A stretch of 64,000 bases of DNA from CAZLFQ01 sp964558975 (GTDB lineage: Bacteria; Pseudomonadota; Alphaproteobacteria; Rickettsiales; Midichloriaceae). The notes under the pieces are model-generated. The model did not search any database and was not told the DNA's origin. It saw only the letters and a program-made list of their open reading frames with translations. Made by a program: the position numbers and the translations under genes. Of this stretch, positions 44,510 through 54,515 are shown one piece after another (position 1 is the first letter of the stretch; every line of letters begins with the position of its first letter). Location: the NCBI GenBank assembly GCA_964558975.1, contig CAZLFQ010000001.1, positions 62,001 through 126,000 of the forward strand, read 5' to 3'.

Positions 44510-45957
44510 TGAAAACTCTCCAGAAAATAAAATATCAAGTTTTAAGGAATGTTTCTCAAGGGGTATTGTTAAACGCGTTTAAATTTGCATTTTTTGCTTC
44601 TTTATTGCCAGTCGGTTTTGCTGCTACATATTTACACTTTGCATATGAACACAATTCTATTGGTGAATATGTCACTCTCATTTTGATAATTTATTTCGCA
44701 ATTTCAATTTCGGTTTTGCCACTCTTTAACGATTATAAGACGCTTTCAAATTACTTTAGTTCATTAAGTCTTAATCGTGTTTCCAAATTGCCTAATTTAA
44801 AATCTTCAAAATCTCTTTCAGATCTCATTGAATCAATAAAAATATTGAGCAAATCATGGGAACAAACCAAAACTGAATTAGACCATAAAATTATTGAGAG
44901 CAAACTTCTTTTTGACACTATTCCTGATATAATTTTAGTGGTTAATAGTGATTTTATTATTATCAAGTCAAATCAAAATATTGATGAGATATACCATAAA
45001 AACCCTGTAGGTGAGAATATCCTAGATGTTATAAAAAACCCCCTTCTTGAAGGCTGTATAAGGTGGGTATTCCATGACAAAGTTGGAAAGAATTTAGAGA
45101 TCTCCATAGATTTTAAAGATATCCAAAAATTTTATTTTGCCAGAGTTGAATACTATCAGCTAGAAGATGAATCAAAAGATTATGCAGTGGTGGTTTTGCA
45201 GGATGTGACTGAAATCAAAAGAACTGAATTAATGTTTAGCGACTTTATTGCAAACGCCAGCCACGAAATTAAAACGCCATTAGCTAGTATTGTTGGTGTG
45301 GTTGAGACTTTACAATATGCTGGGCAGGATGATCCAAGCGCCATAAAACAGTTCATGCCTATATTACAGTCTCAAGCATTAAGAATGACTGCGCTTATTA
45401 GTGATTTACTGAATTTAGCTAAGATTGAAAAGATGCAAAACACTCCTCCTGAAGATGAGATAGATCTTGGAGATGTTATCCAGATTGCTATAGAAAATCT
45501 AAAATGGAATATTAAGAAATCAAATTGTAATGTTGTAGTAAAGAGGCAAACGGCTATTCCTAAGATTAGAGGGGATCAATCTCAGCTAATTCAAGTTATG
45601 GAAAACTTAGTAAGTAATGCAATAAAGTATGGTGGTGATAATAAAGAAGTAGTCGTAGAGATTGGAGTTTTGAAAGATATTCCTAAAAACGTAGAATTGC
45701 CTAGTAATATAGAAGAAGTAATTTTTATTTCTGTAATTGATACCGGCGAGGGGATTCCAAAAAAATATCTTCCTAGGCTAACTGAAAGGTTTTTTAGAGT
45801 TGATAAGTCAAGATCAACAAAAATTGGTGGTACTGGCTTAGGGTTGGCTATTGTAAAACAAATTATTTCTAGGCATGAAGCCTTCCTTCGTATTAAGAGT
45901 AAAATTGGTATTGGTAGCACTTTTAGCGTATTTTTCCCTACTAAATTTGAGAAGTGA
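44509..45957 (+). CDS. PhoR-like sensor histidine kinase
   Basis: The 482-residue protein has two N-terminal membrane segments (FKFAFFASLLPVGFAATYL and ITLILIIYFAISISVLPLF-like), a PAS-like region (residues ~140-240, LFDTIPDIILVVNSDFIIIK) and a C-terminal kinase: H-box NASHEIKTPLASI with His252, N-box ENLVSNAIKYGG, DTGEGIPKKYLPRLTERFFR and GGTGLGLAIVKQI. This is the PhoR/PhoB-family architecture. No response regulator is next to it, and it is translationally coupled to pilD rather than to phoB or pst genes. Confidence 0.9.
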   Translation: MKTLQKIKYQVLRNVSQGVLLNAFKFAFFASLLPVGFAATYLHFAYEHNSIGEYVTLILIIYFAISISVLPLFNDYKTLSNYFSSLSLNRVSKLPNLKSSKSLSDLIESIKILSKSWEQTKTELDHKIIESKLLFDTIPDIILVVNSDFIIIKSNQNIDEIYHKNPVGENILDVIKNPLLEGCIRWVFHDKVGKNLEISIDFKDIQKFYFARVEYYQLEDESKDYAVVVLQDVTEIKRTELMFSDFIANASHEIKTPLASIVGVVETLQYAGQDDPSAIKQFMPILQSQALRMTALISDLLNLAKIEKMQNTPPEDEIDLGDVIQIAIENLKWNIKKSNCNVVVKRQTAIPKIRGDQSQLIQVMENLVSNAIKYGGDNKEVVVEIGVLKDIPKNVELPSNIEEVIFISVIDTGEGIPKKYLPRLTERFFRVDKSRSTKIGGTGLGLAIVKQIISRHEAFLRIKSKIGIGSTFSVFFPTKFEK

Positions 45958-45964
45958 TTTAATT

Positions 45965-46444
45965 TTAAAAATTTAGAACCAAGCTTACTGAATCCGAGTA
46001 ATTTCCAGCAGGAGTTGTGGGCTGCGGTGGTATGCGCGCATATATAGTAAATTGGTCAGTCCTAGGCGCTAGTAGATTAATCAGGTATCCAAAGTTTATA
46101 TAATCCGTTACTCCTGTACCATTGCCCCAAATAGTGTTAAAAGTGTTGTCTTTATACAAATTATAATTTAGAGCACTTGGGCCAGTCATTGTTCTGTTGT
46201 TCATATCACCTGAATTACCTGCATTAGCCATGAGATCGTATGAAACCAAAGCGTTTACAACCAATGCCTCGCAAGTTACTTGTACAACAACAGATTCATC
46301 ATGGTTGTTTCCAGATATTGGATTTATGCTTCCAAAATTAAGAGTAGGAGAATCGACAGTGCAGTTGCATCCAAGACCTACGCAAAGTGAGTAGGCGTTT
46401 TGAATTGAGGTTGATATTATGATGATGTAGATGAGTATTCGCAT
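45965..46444 (-). CDS. Spore coat U-domain pilin, CsuE/CsuA-like
   Basis: The 159-residue protein has a signal peptide (MRILIYIIIISTSIQNAYS) and one SCPU domain, with CNCTVDSPTLNFGSINP, VVVQVTCEA and the closing strand PAGNYSDSVSLVLNF typical of archaic chaperone-usher subunits. As the last gene after chaperone and usher it occupies the position of the Csu tip adhesin CsuE, although it has only one domain. It overlaps the usher gene by 28 bp. Confidence 0.85.
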   Translation of the reverse strand: MRILIYIIIISTSIQNAYSLCVGLGCNCTVDSPTLNFGSINPISGNNHDESVVVQVTCEALVVNALVSYDLMANAGNSGDMNNRTMTGPSALNYNLYKDNTFNTIWGNGTGVTDYINFGYLINLLAPRTDQFTIYARIPPQPTTPAGNYSDSVSLVLNF

Positions 46445-48729
46445 ATAACCTTTTTACTTTTGTTAAAAGCTGAAATTCCAGTAGTGTCGATTTTAAAATT
46501 ACAACATTCATTTGCTGAACAAGTCTTGCCACTTATCTCTGGCATTTCTTCTAAGTTATCAATAAAAACATTCCCATTATGGCCAACTAAAAAGGTTTGA
46601 TTTAAATTATTGATCTCAACAATTGAGCCAGCTTCTATTGGTATATTTAAGTTGCTCACTAAGTTTATTTTTAGATATCTGTATGGTTTTGTTACGAATT
46701 CAATTACTGATCCTGATTTTCTCATAGGAATGACGGTGATTTTTTCTCTCTCAAAAGATCGAGAAATTGGTAGTGTTTTGGAATTAAAGCTGAAATCATT
46801 TTTTATGTATTCAGAGAGTCCTGTAATGACTAGTTCCCTTCCTTTTTGCACATTACCAATTCGTACATTGTTTTTAAAAATTTCTAAATCATCTTCATTT
46901 GATCTAATTACTGCAAATGATTTGTAGTTTTCTTGCATTGCGAATACTGACCCATCAAGATATCCAAATGCTCCAGAGAGATTTAATTGCTTTAATTTTT
47001 GTGCGCCGTTTTGGAATGATAAAAGTTTTGCTTTGCCAAATCGACTTCTTGCATCAAGTTCAACTCGGTGATTTTGTTTTATCTCATCTTCAAGCCTAAC
47101 TTTATAGCTGAAATCTTCGTAATCACGCATTGATGATGCCATCTCAACATAGGTGTTGCGTCTTGTATTGGCGTAATTATTTCCAGAGGAAAGAGTTTTA
47201 TTGTCACCAAAGTGTAAGCTTAAAGTCAATCCAAAAAAAGCAGAATTAGAGTCAAAGTCTTTCCCAATAGATCCTTGGATGAAGATTTTATTAAATAATG
47301 TATTGTTATAGCTTAATGAGGCAATTGAACTTTTGTTATTAAATATATCTGCGAATTTATTATACTGCAAACCAACAGATCCAATTTGCTGCAAATTAAT
47401 ATTTACTCCTGTTTTAATAGTTGGAGATGATGGTTTTTCATATGGGTAACTTCCTGCAGTTTTAGTTTTTCCACTACTTGTTGTGTTTTGTATAAAGAAG
47501 TTTGTATTTTTAATTTGATAGTTGTATCCAGTATGTAAACTGGCAGTATTTTGTCTTGTGGAAGTAGTGTTTATATATGTGTTGTAATTTAATCCGAGTG
47601 AAAGAATTCCATACTGATCTAATTTCAAATCGTTGTTACTACTTAGATTTATTATATCTTTAAAGTATTCATAACTTACCCCAGATGTTAAGTAGTTATC
47701 TATTCCTACTCTATGATTTCCAGATGAAATAAAATCTGAGTACTGATTACTATTTATGCCAAACTTTTTTCTTTTTATCCCAATCTCATGAGAGAAATCA
47801 CTCAATTCTGGTTTGAGCAGTTTTGGAGAGGTGTAAAATGGTACTATGTAAGTTACAGACTTGCCTGTAATATCTGTGCTGTTAATTTGAACTTGTCCGT
47901 TGCCTGCAGAAATAGGAATGTTTTCTAGTTCAAAATTCCCAGAAGGTAGATTGTTTTTAAACACATTTATAGAATTTGCATAAACGTCTATAGAAGTAGG
48001 GACTTGCGAACTTCCTAGGAAATTTAGCAGTGGATAAGTTATGAGATTAGGATCTAGAGAAAAATCTTTTGAAAATTGAAAGCCAGCTATTCTAGTACTT
48101 CCTCTGAAATCGGAGCTGGATGTTACAGTGTCGCCAACACGTAAAGTTGATAGAGTAGGTTGATGATCATAAGTCCAGTTTGAATTTAGTCTTATAGCAC
48201 TAATCTTGTTGTTTCGATTAAATGATTTTTCACCAACAAAAAATTCATTTGTTAGTCTTCCATATTCGCTGAATATAACAGCCTCATTAGTAGAGGCGAT
48301 ATAGTTGCCATCTTTGAATTTAGATCCTGTTACATTGTAATTTATATATGCTCCATAATCACGATTTGTTGCGGTATAAGATGTATGACTGTTGCTAATT
48401 TTAATATCACCTACATTGATTGTTGTGGTAAACATGTTGTTTGTTGTTGCAAAGATTTCCATTATCATTGCTTTATCATCGTAAATTGAATCGATTTTTG
48501 AACTATCTAGAAAATTATCATTATCTAATACATTTTCACTAAGATTGCATTTTAGAAGTGAATCTCTAGGAATTGAATATCTGCCTCGATTATCATTTTG
48601 TACTATTGTGGCTTCTTCACATAGAACGCCATTTACTTTAATATCTGAAATTAATTCATCAGCTTTTGCTTCTTTTAAACTAGTAAAATACAGAAGAGAC
48701 ATAATGAATAGATTCCTAATTGCTATCAT
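46417..48729 (-). CDS. Archaic chaperone-usher outer-membrane usher
   Basis: The 770-residue protein has a signal peptide, an N-terminal region with the VNGVLCEEATIVQND start, a long beta-barrel-rich middle (strands such as GYNYQIKNTNFFIQNTTSS and SVGLQYNKFADIFNN), the plug-associated SIDVYANSINVFKNNLPSG and C-terminal domains with GREL VITGL-like segments. This matches CsuD/FimD-type ushers, which secrete and assemble pilus subunits through the outer membrane. It lies between the chaperone and tip-like subunit genes and overlaps both. Confidence 0.88.
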   Translation of the reverse strand: MIAIRNLFIMSLLYFTSLKEAKADELISDIKVNGVLCEEATIVQNDNRGRYSIPRDSLLKCNLSENVLDNDNFLDSSKIDSIYDDKAMIMEIFATTNNMFTTTINVGDIKISNSHTSYTATNRDYGAYINYNVTGSKFKDGNYIASTNEAVIFSEYGRLTNEFFVGEKSFNRNNKISAIRLNSNWTYDHQPTLSTLRVGDTVTSSSDFRGSTRIAGFQFSKDFSLDPNLITYPLLNFLGSSQVPTSIDVYANSINVFKNNLPSGNFELENIPISAGNGQVQINSTDITGKSVTYIVPFYTSPKLLKPELSDFSHEIGIKRKKFGINSNQYSDFISSGNHRVGIDNYLTSGVSYEYFKDIINLSSNNDLKLDQYGILSLGLNYNTYINTTSTRQNTASLHTGYNYQIKNTNFFIQNTTSSGKTKTAGSYPYEKPSSPTIKTGVNINLQQIGSVGLQYNKFADIFNNKSSIASLSYNNTLFNKIFIQGSIGKDFDSNSAFFGLTLSLHFGDNKTLSSGNNYANTRRNTYVEMASSMRDYEDFSYKVRLEDEIKQNHRVELDARSRFGKAKLLSFQNGAQKLKQLNLSGAFGYLDGSVFAMQENYKSFAVIRSNEDDLEIFKNNVRIGNVQKGRELVITGLSEYIKNDFSFNSKTLPISRSFEREKITVIPMRKSGSVIEFVTKPYRYLKINLVSNLNIPIEAGSIVEINNLNQTFLVGHNGNVFIDNLEEMPEISGKTCSANECCNFKIDTTGISAFNKSKKVICEYSSTSS

Positions 48730-49426
48730 TATCTAAAAGTGGATTGTTCTTATATAGTGAAGTCGTTATGGCTACTTGCTCTTCATCATTTTTGAGATAG
48801 CGCACATGAAGATGTTGGTCGGGATTTGTTTTCAGATTTATGAGTTTTTCCTCGTTTGGAAAAATATAGCTAAAAATATTTTTTATATTTTGTTGTTTGT
48901 GATTAAAGATATCCCGAATAAAAAGATGTTGATTACTTTTGTTAGTACAAATAATAGTGGTTTTAAGTAAATCGTTTGCACACTCAAGTCCCAATTCATT
49001 ACTTTTAATAGGTTTGATGAAAACTGGCACTCTTAGTTCCAACATTAGTTGAATTCCAGAAGTATTCGATTTCTTATTAAGAGAAAATTCTTTTATAACC
49101 ATTCTATATGTTTGTTCGGTATCGTTTTGTATAAGATGATGTGGTGAGATACGGGCTATTTTTTCGCTATTTGCTTCAACTTCAAAGATTGCTGGGGTTA
49201 TAATGAATTCTTCTGTATCTTCTAGAACATCTTTTCCATTTTCTCTTTTCCACTTCATTACATCAATGTGGAAGCCTCTTTTTGTTTTTCCATTATTGAT
49301 GATCGATATAGATTCGACCTTTTTATCACTATCTAAGGTTAATTTTAGTGGGTAGATTGTGATACTTGCATTTGCATCTATAGTGCAGCTGAATAAGATT
49401 ATGACTATGACAAAAAAAACTTTCAT
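48716..49426 (-). CDS. Periplasmic pilus assembly chaperone, CsuC-like
   Basis: The 236-residue protein has a signal peptide (MKVFFVIVIILFSCTIDANA) and a two-domain immunoglobulin-like PapD/CsuC fold: ITIYPLKLTLDSDKKVESIS, the G1-like FIITPAIFEVEANSEKIARI strand region and EQTYRMVIKEF, the archaic version of the YRxxxxE motif, followed by RVPVFIKP. It would donate a strand to SCPU subunits in the periplasm before hand-over to the usher. Confidence 0.9.
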   Translation of the reverse strand: MKVFFVIVIILFSCTIDANASITIYPLKLTLDSDKKVESISIINNGKTKRGFHIDVMKWKRENGKDVLEDTEEFIITPAIFEVEANSEKIARISPHHLIQNDTEQTYRMVIKEFSLNKKSNTSGIQLMLELRVPVFIKPIKSNELGLECANDLLKTTIICTNKSNQHLFIRDIFNHKQQNIKNIFSYIFPNEEKLINLKTNPDQHLHVRYLKNDEEQVAITTSLYKNNPLLDNDSN

Positions 49427-49427
49427 A

Positions 49428-49928
49428 TTAATAATCTACTGTGATTGTGACTGTGTCATTATACGTGCCAGTTGGCACACCTTGTCCTGCAGGTATTCTG
49501 CCAAAGATATCAATCGTTTGAACATTTCCAGTTCCAACTCCTGCAATGGTGTCGACTCCAATTGATAATCCCCAAATATTAGTGCGCGCTCCATCTCTGT
49601 ATAATGTATAGTTCAATGTGTTTGCCCCATTGGTCATTTTTCTTGATGTTGTTGTAGCGCCCGTTCCCATCCCAGAATTCATCAAAATATTGTAAGCGAC
49701 ACCAGTAGTGCATTGAACATTGAGTGTTGTTGATGCATCTTTCTCTGTCAGTGTATATGATCCAAAGCTTAGGGTTGCATTGTCGACTGTGCAAGCATTT
49801 GCTACGGTTGCGCTCACCGATAAATTTCCATTGCTAGTTGCAGCGAAGGATTTTGTATAACCAAATATAAGAATACATATAAATGTCAGTTTTATGACTG
49901 ATATTAAGGAATATCTCATGATATACAA
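49428..49928 (-). CDS. Spore coat U-domain major pilin, CsuA/B-like
   Basis: The 166-residue subunit has an N-terminal signal peptide ending near TKSFAAT and one SCPU domain: CTVDNATLSFGSYTL, TLNVQCTTGVAYNILMNSG, NTLNYTLYRDGARTNIWG and the C-terminal donor-type strand GTYNDTVTITVDY. It is the first gene of the pilus operon, as expected for the rod subunit. A GGAG site is well placed for a TTG start at 49928; the ATG three codons later would be 18 bases from it. Confidence 0.87.
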   Translation of the reverse strand: MYIMRYSLISVIKLTFICILIFGYTKSFAATSNGNLSVSATVANACTVDNATLSFGSYTLTEKDASTTLNVQCTTGVAYNILMNSGMGTGATTTSRKMTNGANTLNYTLYRDGARTNIWGLSIGVDTIAGVGTGNVQTIDIFGRIPAGQGVPTGTYNDTVTITVDY

Positions 49929-50005
49929 TATATGTTGCTCCTTTGTATAATTCTTCTTGAGAAAAATATTGTTGTCAACCTGAGATTGTATTCTGTGGTG
50001 TTAAC

Positions 50006-52681
50006 TCAACCAGCTAACTTCTTTTTAGAATTGCTTTTAGAAGAGTGAATTGCTGCTTGCGCAGCAGCAAGGCGTGCTATCGGAACTCTAAAAGGTGAGC
50101 ATGATATATAATCTAAGCCAGATTGTTGGAAGAAATTTATTGATTCTGGATCTCCTCCATGCTCTCCGCAAATGCCAAGTTTTAAGCTTGGTTTTGCTTT
50201 TAGGCCTCTTTCGCACGCAATTTGGACTAACTCACCAACCCCTGATTGATCAAGAACAGCAAAAGGGTCGTTAGGAAAAATTTCATTTTCGCGATAGCTT
50301 TTTAAAAACTTTCCTGAATCATCACGAGAAATTCCCATTGTTGTTTGGGTTAAATCATTAGTACCAAAGCTGAAAAAGTCGGTATGTGCAGCTATATCAC
50401 TTGCTTTCAGTGCAGCTCTAGGTAATTCGATCATCGTTCCAACAGAGAATTTTATAATTTTTTTTGTTTCCTCCATTACAGCTGAGGCGATGATTCCTAC
50501 ACGTTCTTTAAGAATTTCCAGTTCTTTAGCATCAAGAACAAAAGGAATCATTATTTCTGGGTTGATTCCATCTTGAACTTCAGCAGCAGCTTCAAATATT
50601 GCTCTTGTTTGCATATCATAAATTTCTGGATAAGTGATTGCTAATCTACAGCCTCTGTGTCCAAGCATTGGATTAGCTTCTTTTAAATGTTCTAAACGTG
50701 TTTTTATCCAATCAACGCTGACCTTTAAATCTTCTGCCAATTTTCTTATTTCATCGTCTGTGTTAGGTAAGAATTCATGTAGAGGAGGATCTAAAAGTCT
50801 GATTGTAACAGGCAAGCCTTTCATCACTTTGAAAATCTGAATAAAGTCATCTTTTTGATATGGTAGCAGTTTGGCAAGCGCAGATTTTCTTTGCGCTAAA
50901 TCGTTTGCCAATATCATTTCGCGAATTGCTATCAGTCTTTCTGGGCCAAAAAACATATGCTCTGTTCTGCATAGCCCAATGCCTTCTGCGCCAAATTCAC
51001 GCGCTACTTTTGCATCATGTGGATTGTCAGCATTCGCTCTGACTTTCATTTTTCTAATGTCATCTGCCCAAAGCATTATTTTTTCAAAATCATGAGAGAG
51101 GCTTGAAGCTATTGTAGGTACTGATCCTAAGAGAATTTCTCCATTACTTCCATTGATTGTGATCATATCGCCAGATTTTATTACATGTGTGCCGATGCGC
51201 ATTTCTTCTTTTTCAAAATCTATATCAACTTGCGCAGCTCCTGTTATACACGGTTTACCCATGCCTCTTGCCACAACTGCAGCATGTGAAGTCATTCCGC
51301 CATGCACTGTCAATACGCCTTGAGCTACGCTCATACCAGCAATGTCTTCAGGGCTTGTTTCATTTCTAACTAAAATTACTTTATTATCCTTGGATTTTTT
51401 TTCTGCTTCTTTAGGAGAGAAAACAACCTTTCCAGATGCTGCTCCAGGTGAAGCAGGTAGTCCTTTTGAAAGAACTAAGTTTTTAGCATTTGGATCTAGG
51501 GTAGGGTGAAGTAATTGGTCCAATGAATTTGCGTCAATACGCTCAACAGCTTGCTCAATTGAGATTATTCCCTCATTGACCATATCAGCAGCAATTTTGA
51601 TAGCAGCTTTTGCTGTACGCTTGCCGTTGCGGCATTGAAGCATCCAAAGTTTCCCATCTTGCACGGTAAATTCAATGTCCTGCATATTTTTAAAGTGATA
51701 TTCCAATTTTTGTGCCACCTCGTGCAGTTGTTTGAAGACGCTTGGCATCATTTCTTCAAGAGAATCATTTTCAGAGAAGTTATATTCTTTTTCTGCCTTT
51801 GTGATTTGATGTGGTGTTCTGATTCCTGCTACAACATCTTCGCCTTGGGCATTAGGCAAGAATTCACCGTAAAATGAATTTTCACCAGTTGAGGGATTCC
51901 TTGTAAAGCAAACTCCTGTTGCGCTGTTTTTGTTGAGATTGCCAAATACCATGCTCTGGATATTTACGGCTGTTCCCCAGCTTTCAGGAATATTGTAGAT
52001 TTCTCGATACTTTATTGCTCTAGAGTTCTTCCAAGATTTGAATACAGCGTTTATTGCACCCCATAATTGCTCATTTACATCTTGAGGAAAAACTTTGTCA
52101 TGCTCTTGCAATATTGATTTATATTTTGTAATTAAGCTCATTAAATCTTCAGCACTTATCTCGCTGTCCGCTTTATATTTTTTGCTGTATTTTAAGTCGG
52201 ATAAAGCGTTATCAAATATATGATGATCAACACCTAAGACTACATTCGAGTACATTTGAATTAGCCTTCTATAACTATCATAAGCGAAGCGCGGATTAGA
52301 CGTCATTTCTGCTAATCCTTTGACAGTATTATCATTAAGGCCAACATTTAATATTGTATCCATCATGCCAGGCATTGAGGCTCTGGCTCCTGATCTGACT
52401 GATATTAATAACGGTTTTTTGCTGTTGCCAAATTTAAGTTCTAAAGAATTTTCAATTTCACTCAAGTTTGAATGAACTTGATCTGTGACTGTATCGTCAA
52501 TTTGTTGGGTGTTTTTATAATATTGAGTACAAACATCTGTAGATATTGTAAAGCCAAGTGGTACAGGTAAGCCAATGCGGGACATCTCAGCAAGGCTTGC
52601 ACCTTTGCCGCCTAAAAGATCTCTCATTTCACCTTTTCCTTCGGCATGACCATTGCCAAAAGAGTATACCCATTTGTGCAT
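50006..52681 (-). CDS. ppdK: Pyruvate phosphate dikinase
   Basis: The 891-residue enzyme interconverts ATP, phosphate and pyruvate with AMP, PPi and phosphoenolpyruvate. It has the N-terminal nucleotide-binding domain (starting WVYSFGNGHAEGKGEMRDLL, with GKGASLAEMSRIGLPVP), the central phosphohistidine domain with GGMTSHAAVVARGMGKPCIT and the catalytic His at about 466, and the C-terminal PEP/pyruvate barrel with LGICGEHGGDP. The length is normal. PpdK is a common gluconeogenic or PPi-dependent enzyme in Rickettsiales. It is not in an operon. Confidence 0.97.
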   Translation of the reverse strand: MHKWVYSFGNGHAEGKGEMRDLLGGKGASLAEMSRIGLPVPLGFTISTDVCTQYYKNTQQIDDTVTDQVHSNLSEIENSLELKFGNSKKPLLISVRSGARASMPGMMDTILNVGLNDNTVKGLAEMTSNPRFAYDSYRRLIQMYSNVVLGVDHHIFDNALSDLKYSKKYKADSEISAEDLMSLITKYKSILQEHDKVFPQDVNEQLWGAINAVFKSWKNSRAIKYREIYNIPESWGTAVNIQSMVFGNLNKNSATGVCFTRNPSTGENSFYGEFLPNAQGEDVVAGIRTPHQITKAEKEYNFSENDSLEEMMPSVFKQLHEVAQKLEYHFKNMQDIEFTVQDGKLWMLQCRNGKRTAKAAIKIAADMVNEGIISIEQAVERIDANSLDQLLHPTLDPNAKNLVLSKGLPASPGAASGKVVFSPKEAEKKSKDNKVILVRNETSPEDIAGMSVAQGVLTVHGGMTSHAAVVARGMGKPCITGAAQVDIDFEKEEMRIGTHVIKSGDMITINGSNGEILLGSVPTIASSLSHDFEKIMLWADDIRKMKVRANADNPHDAKVAREFGAEGIGLCRTEHMFFGPERLIAIREMILANDLAQRKSALAKLLPYQKDDFIQIFKVMKGLPVTIRLLDPPLHEFLPNTDDEIRKLAEDLKVSVDWIKTRLEHLKEANPMLGHRGCRLAITYPEIYDMQTRAIFEAAAEVQDGINPEIMIPFVLDAKELEILKERVGIIASAVMEETKKIIKFSVGTMIELPRAALKASDIAAHTDFFSFGTNDLTQTTMGISRDDSGKFLKSYRENEIFPNDPFAVLDQSGVGELVQIACERGLKAKPSLKLGICGEHGGDPESINFFQQSGLDYISCSPFRVPIARLAAAQAAIHSSKSNSKKKLAG

Positions 52682-52738
52682 TTATTAACTCATATATCTC
52701 TTTATTATTAAGGTAGTCTAGCATCAAAATTTGTTTTT

Positions 52739-52794
52739 CGTAACAAAAGTTTAATAACATTATCTTTGCAGCTTTTAGTAAGTAAATTTATAGT
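52739..52794 (+). promoter_or_regulatory. CtrA-type box with -35/-10 promoter
   Basis: CGTAAC (52739) and TTTAAT (52750) are 11 bp apart. TTGCAG (-35) starts at 52766 and TATAGT (-10) at 52789, giving a 17-bp spacer. The second half-site to -35 distance is 16 bp, as in the next three genes. Confidence 0.55.
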
Positions 52795-52825
52795 GATCTC
52801 GTTTTTAATTAATATATAAGGGATT

Positions 52826-54457
52826 ATGAAAACTCATGCACAAATTATTGAACTTATAAAAGACTATAATAGAAAAATAGCTGATGGTGAGATTGTAGAC
52901 TTGGATGATTTCTTAAATATATCTGAAGTTGAGCAGCGAATTAAGTTTTTTAAAGAATTCATGCGTGAAGAAAACTCCTCATTATTGAAAGAAGAGTTGT
53001 GCAACATAGTGCTTAATGATGAAGGTTTTTTTAGCTTAGATAGAGACTGCTTAGAAATAGCTAGAAATTATTTGAATTCTGTGTTTGATGCGCAACTTGT
53101 GACCAAGCGGAAAGTTGATGCAGTTGTGAATTCTGAAGATGAGATAGAAGAAGCTCAGCCTGAATTAGCAGGTTCAGAAATTGATGGTGATGAGATATCA
53201 GAAGTTGAAAAGACAATAGCTTTTCTTAAAGAGATATTTAAAGAAAATGTAGATGTTGAAAGAAACGTGTCGATCTTTAAGAAAAAAATGCGAAAAGGTT
53301 GCGAAGAAACAAAAATTGCGCTTTGCAATATGATATTCGATAACCCAGATCTGTATAATTTAGATGAAGAGTGCTTTCTAATAGCTACAAATTACTTGGG
53401 TTCTAGAGTTTATGATGCGATTCCTGCATCATCTTCAAGAATTGAGAGTGCAAAGCAAAAATTTAGTGCAGTAATGAATTCTGACGACGAGCAAGCAAAA
53501 TTAAAGTTATGTAACGAGATCCTTGAAAGGGGTGCCACACATCTCAATGATCAAGATTGGGGTAAGCTTGTTAAGTTTTTGATTGATGATCTTAATCACA
53601 AAATTATATCTGCAATGTTGAGAGACAAAGCAAAAAGGGATCGTTTCCAAACAATAATGAAATCTGATGATCCTTATGCAAAGCAGCAATTAGCAAAAGC
53701 CATGCTAGATGGAGAGTTGGTTATAGCACCTAGCAGACAAAAGTGGGAGAGTATATCTGATGTTCTGATGGCGGAACTCAAAGCAAGAATTGAAAAAGCT
53801 GCATCTATGAGAGTGTCAAAAGGAATAGCTAAATCACAAATAACATCTGTTGCTCCACAATCTGAGGTTTTGAAGCAAGATAGTGCAGTAGATGATGATA
53901 ACGATGCAGATATTAATAATACTCCTCCTGCTGAAGCTGTTGTGATTCCAGCTGCTTCTGAGTTTTTTGCAATTCCTGCAGAACAAAAACAAGACGCAGT
54001 AGCTATTGTGGAAGCATTAAGAACCAAAGTTTATGGAGAGAAAGTAAAACATGAAGGGGTAAAGCTTGGCTTAGATAATGATGCAGCTAAGGGCAAGCCT
54101 AAATTTACAGGAAGAAGAGCGCCAACTAGAAAACCCCTTTCTGAAAGGGTGAAATCAGAAGTTCAAGTGGCTGAGTCTGCACAACAGGTTGAAAAAGTGG
54201 TTGCTGCTCCAGTAGCCGTTAATACTAGACGTAGACCAGATGCTAGAGCATCAATGTATGTAACCGATGCAGAAAAAAATAGAGTAATGGCAGCAGTACA
54301 AAATGAGGGTGCAACAAATAGCACAAATTCTGCAATGGCTACTACAAGCATTCCGACTTCGGTAGCAAGGCATGGAGTGAGTATGGGTATTAGCGGTGCT
54401 GCCTTGGGTAATATTACATTGAGAAGGACTCGACAAACCAGTCATATTGCTAAATAG
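52826..54457 (+). CDS. Unknown protein with four degenerate ~55-residue repeats, 543 aa
   Basis: Four related helical units can be aligned by eye in the first 340 residues: each has a start like EVEQRIKFFKEFM or AKQKFSAVMNSDDEQ, then a KLKLCNEIL / KEELCNIVL / KIALCNMIF / KQQLAKAML helix, then a short loop and a LNSVFDAQ / LMAELKAR-type helix. The rest is low-complexity, rich in Ala, Val and Pro, with a basic tail (ITLRRTRQTSHIAK). There is no signal peptide or membrane segment. No known family is recognised. It has its own CtrA-type promoter and terminator. Confidence 0.72.
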   Translation: MKTHAQIIELIKDYNRKIADGEIVDLDDFLNISEVEQRIKFFKEFMREENSSLLKEELCNIVLNDEGFFSLDRDCLEIARNYLNSVFDAQLVTKRKVDAVVNSEDEIEEAQPELAGSEIDGDEISEVEKTIAFLKEIFKENVDVERNVSIFKKKMRKGCEETKIALCNMIFDNPDLYNLDEECFLIATNYLGSRVYDAIPASSSRIESAKQKFSAVMNSDDEQAKLKLCNEILERGATHLNDQDWGKLVKFLIDDLNHKIISAMLRDKAKRDRFQTIMKSDDPYAKQQLAKAMLDGELVIAPSRQKWESISDVLMAELKARIEKAASMRVSKGIAKSQITSVAPQSEVLKQDSAVDDDNDADINNTPPAEAVVIPAASEFFAIPAEQKQDAVAIVEALRTKVYGEKVKHEGVKLGLDNDAAKGKPKFTGRRAPTRKPLSERVKSEVQVAESAQQVEKVVAAPVAVNTRRRPDARASMYVTDAEKNRVMAAVQNEGATNSTNSAMATTSIPTSVARHGVSMGISGAALGNITLRRTRQTSHIAK

Positions 54458-54480
54458 TAACTATTTAAATCAGATTGTTT

Positions 54481-54515
54481 AAGGCTTTGTTATATAACGT
54501 GCAAAGCCTTTTTTT
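54481..54515 (+). terminator. Rho-independent terminator
   Basis: AAGGCTTTG pairs with CAAAGCCTT around a 12-base loop, followed by five T. Its last T is also the first base of the next gene's TGTAAC half-site. Confidence 0.88.
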
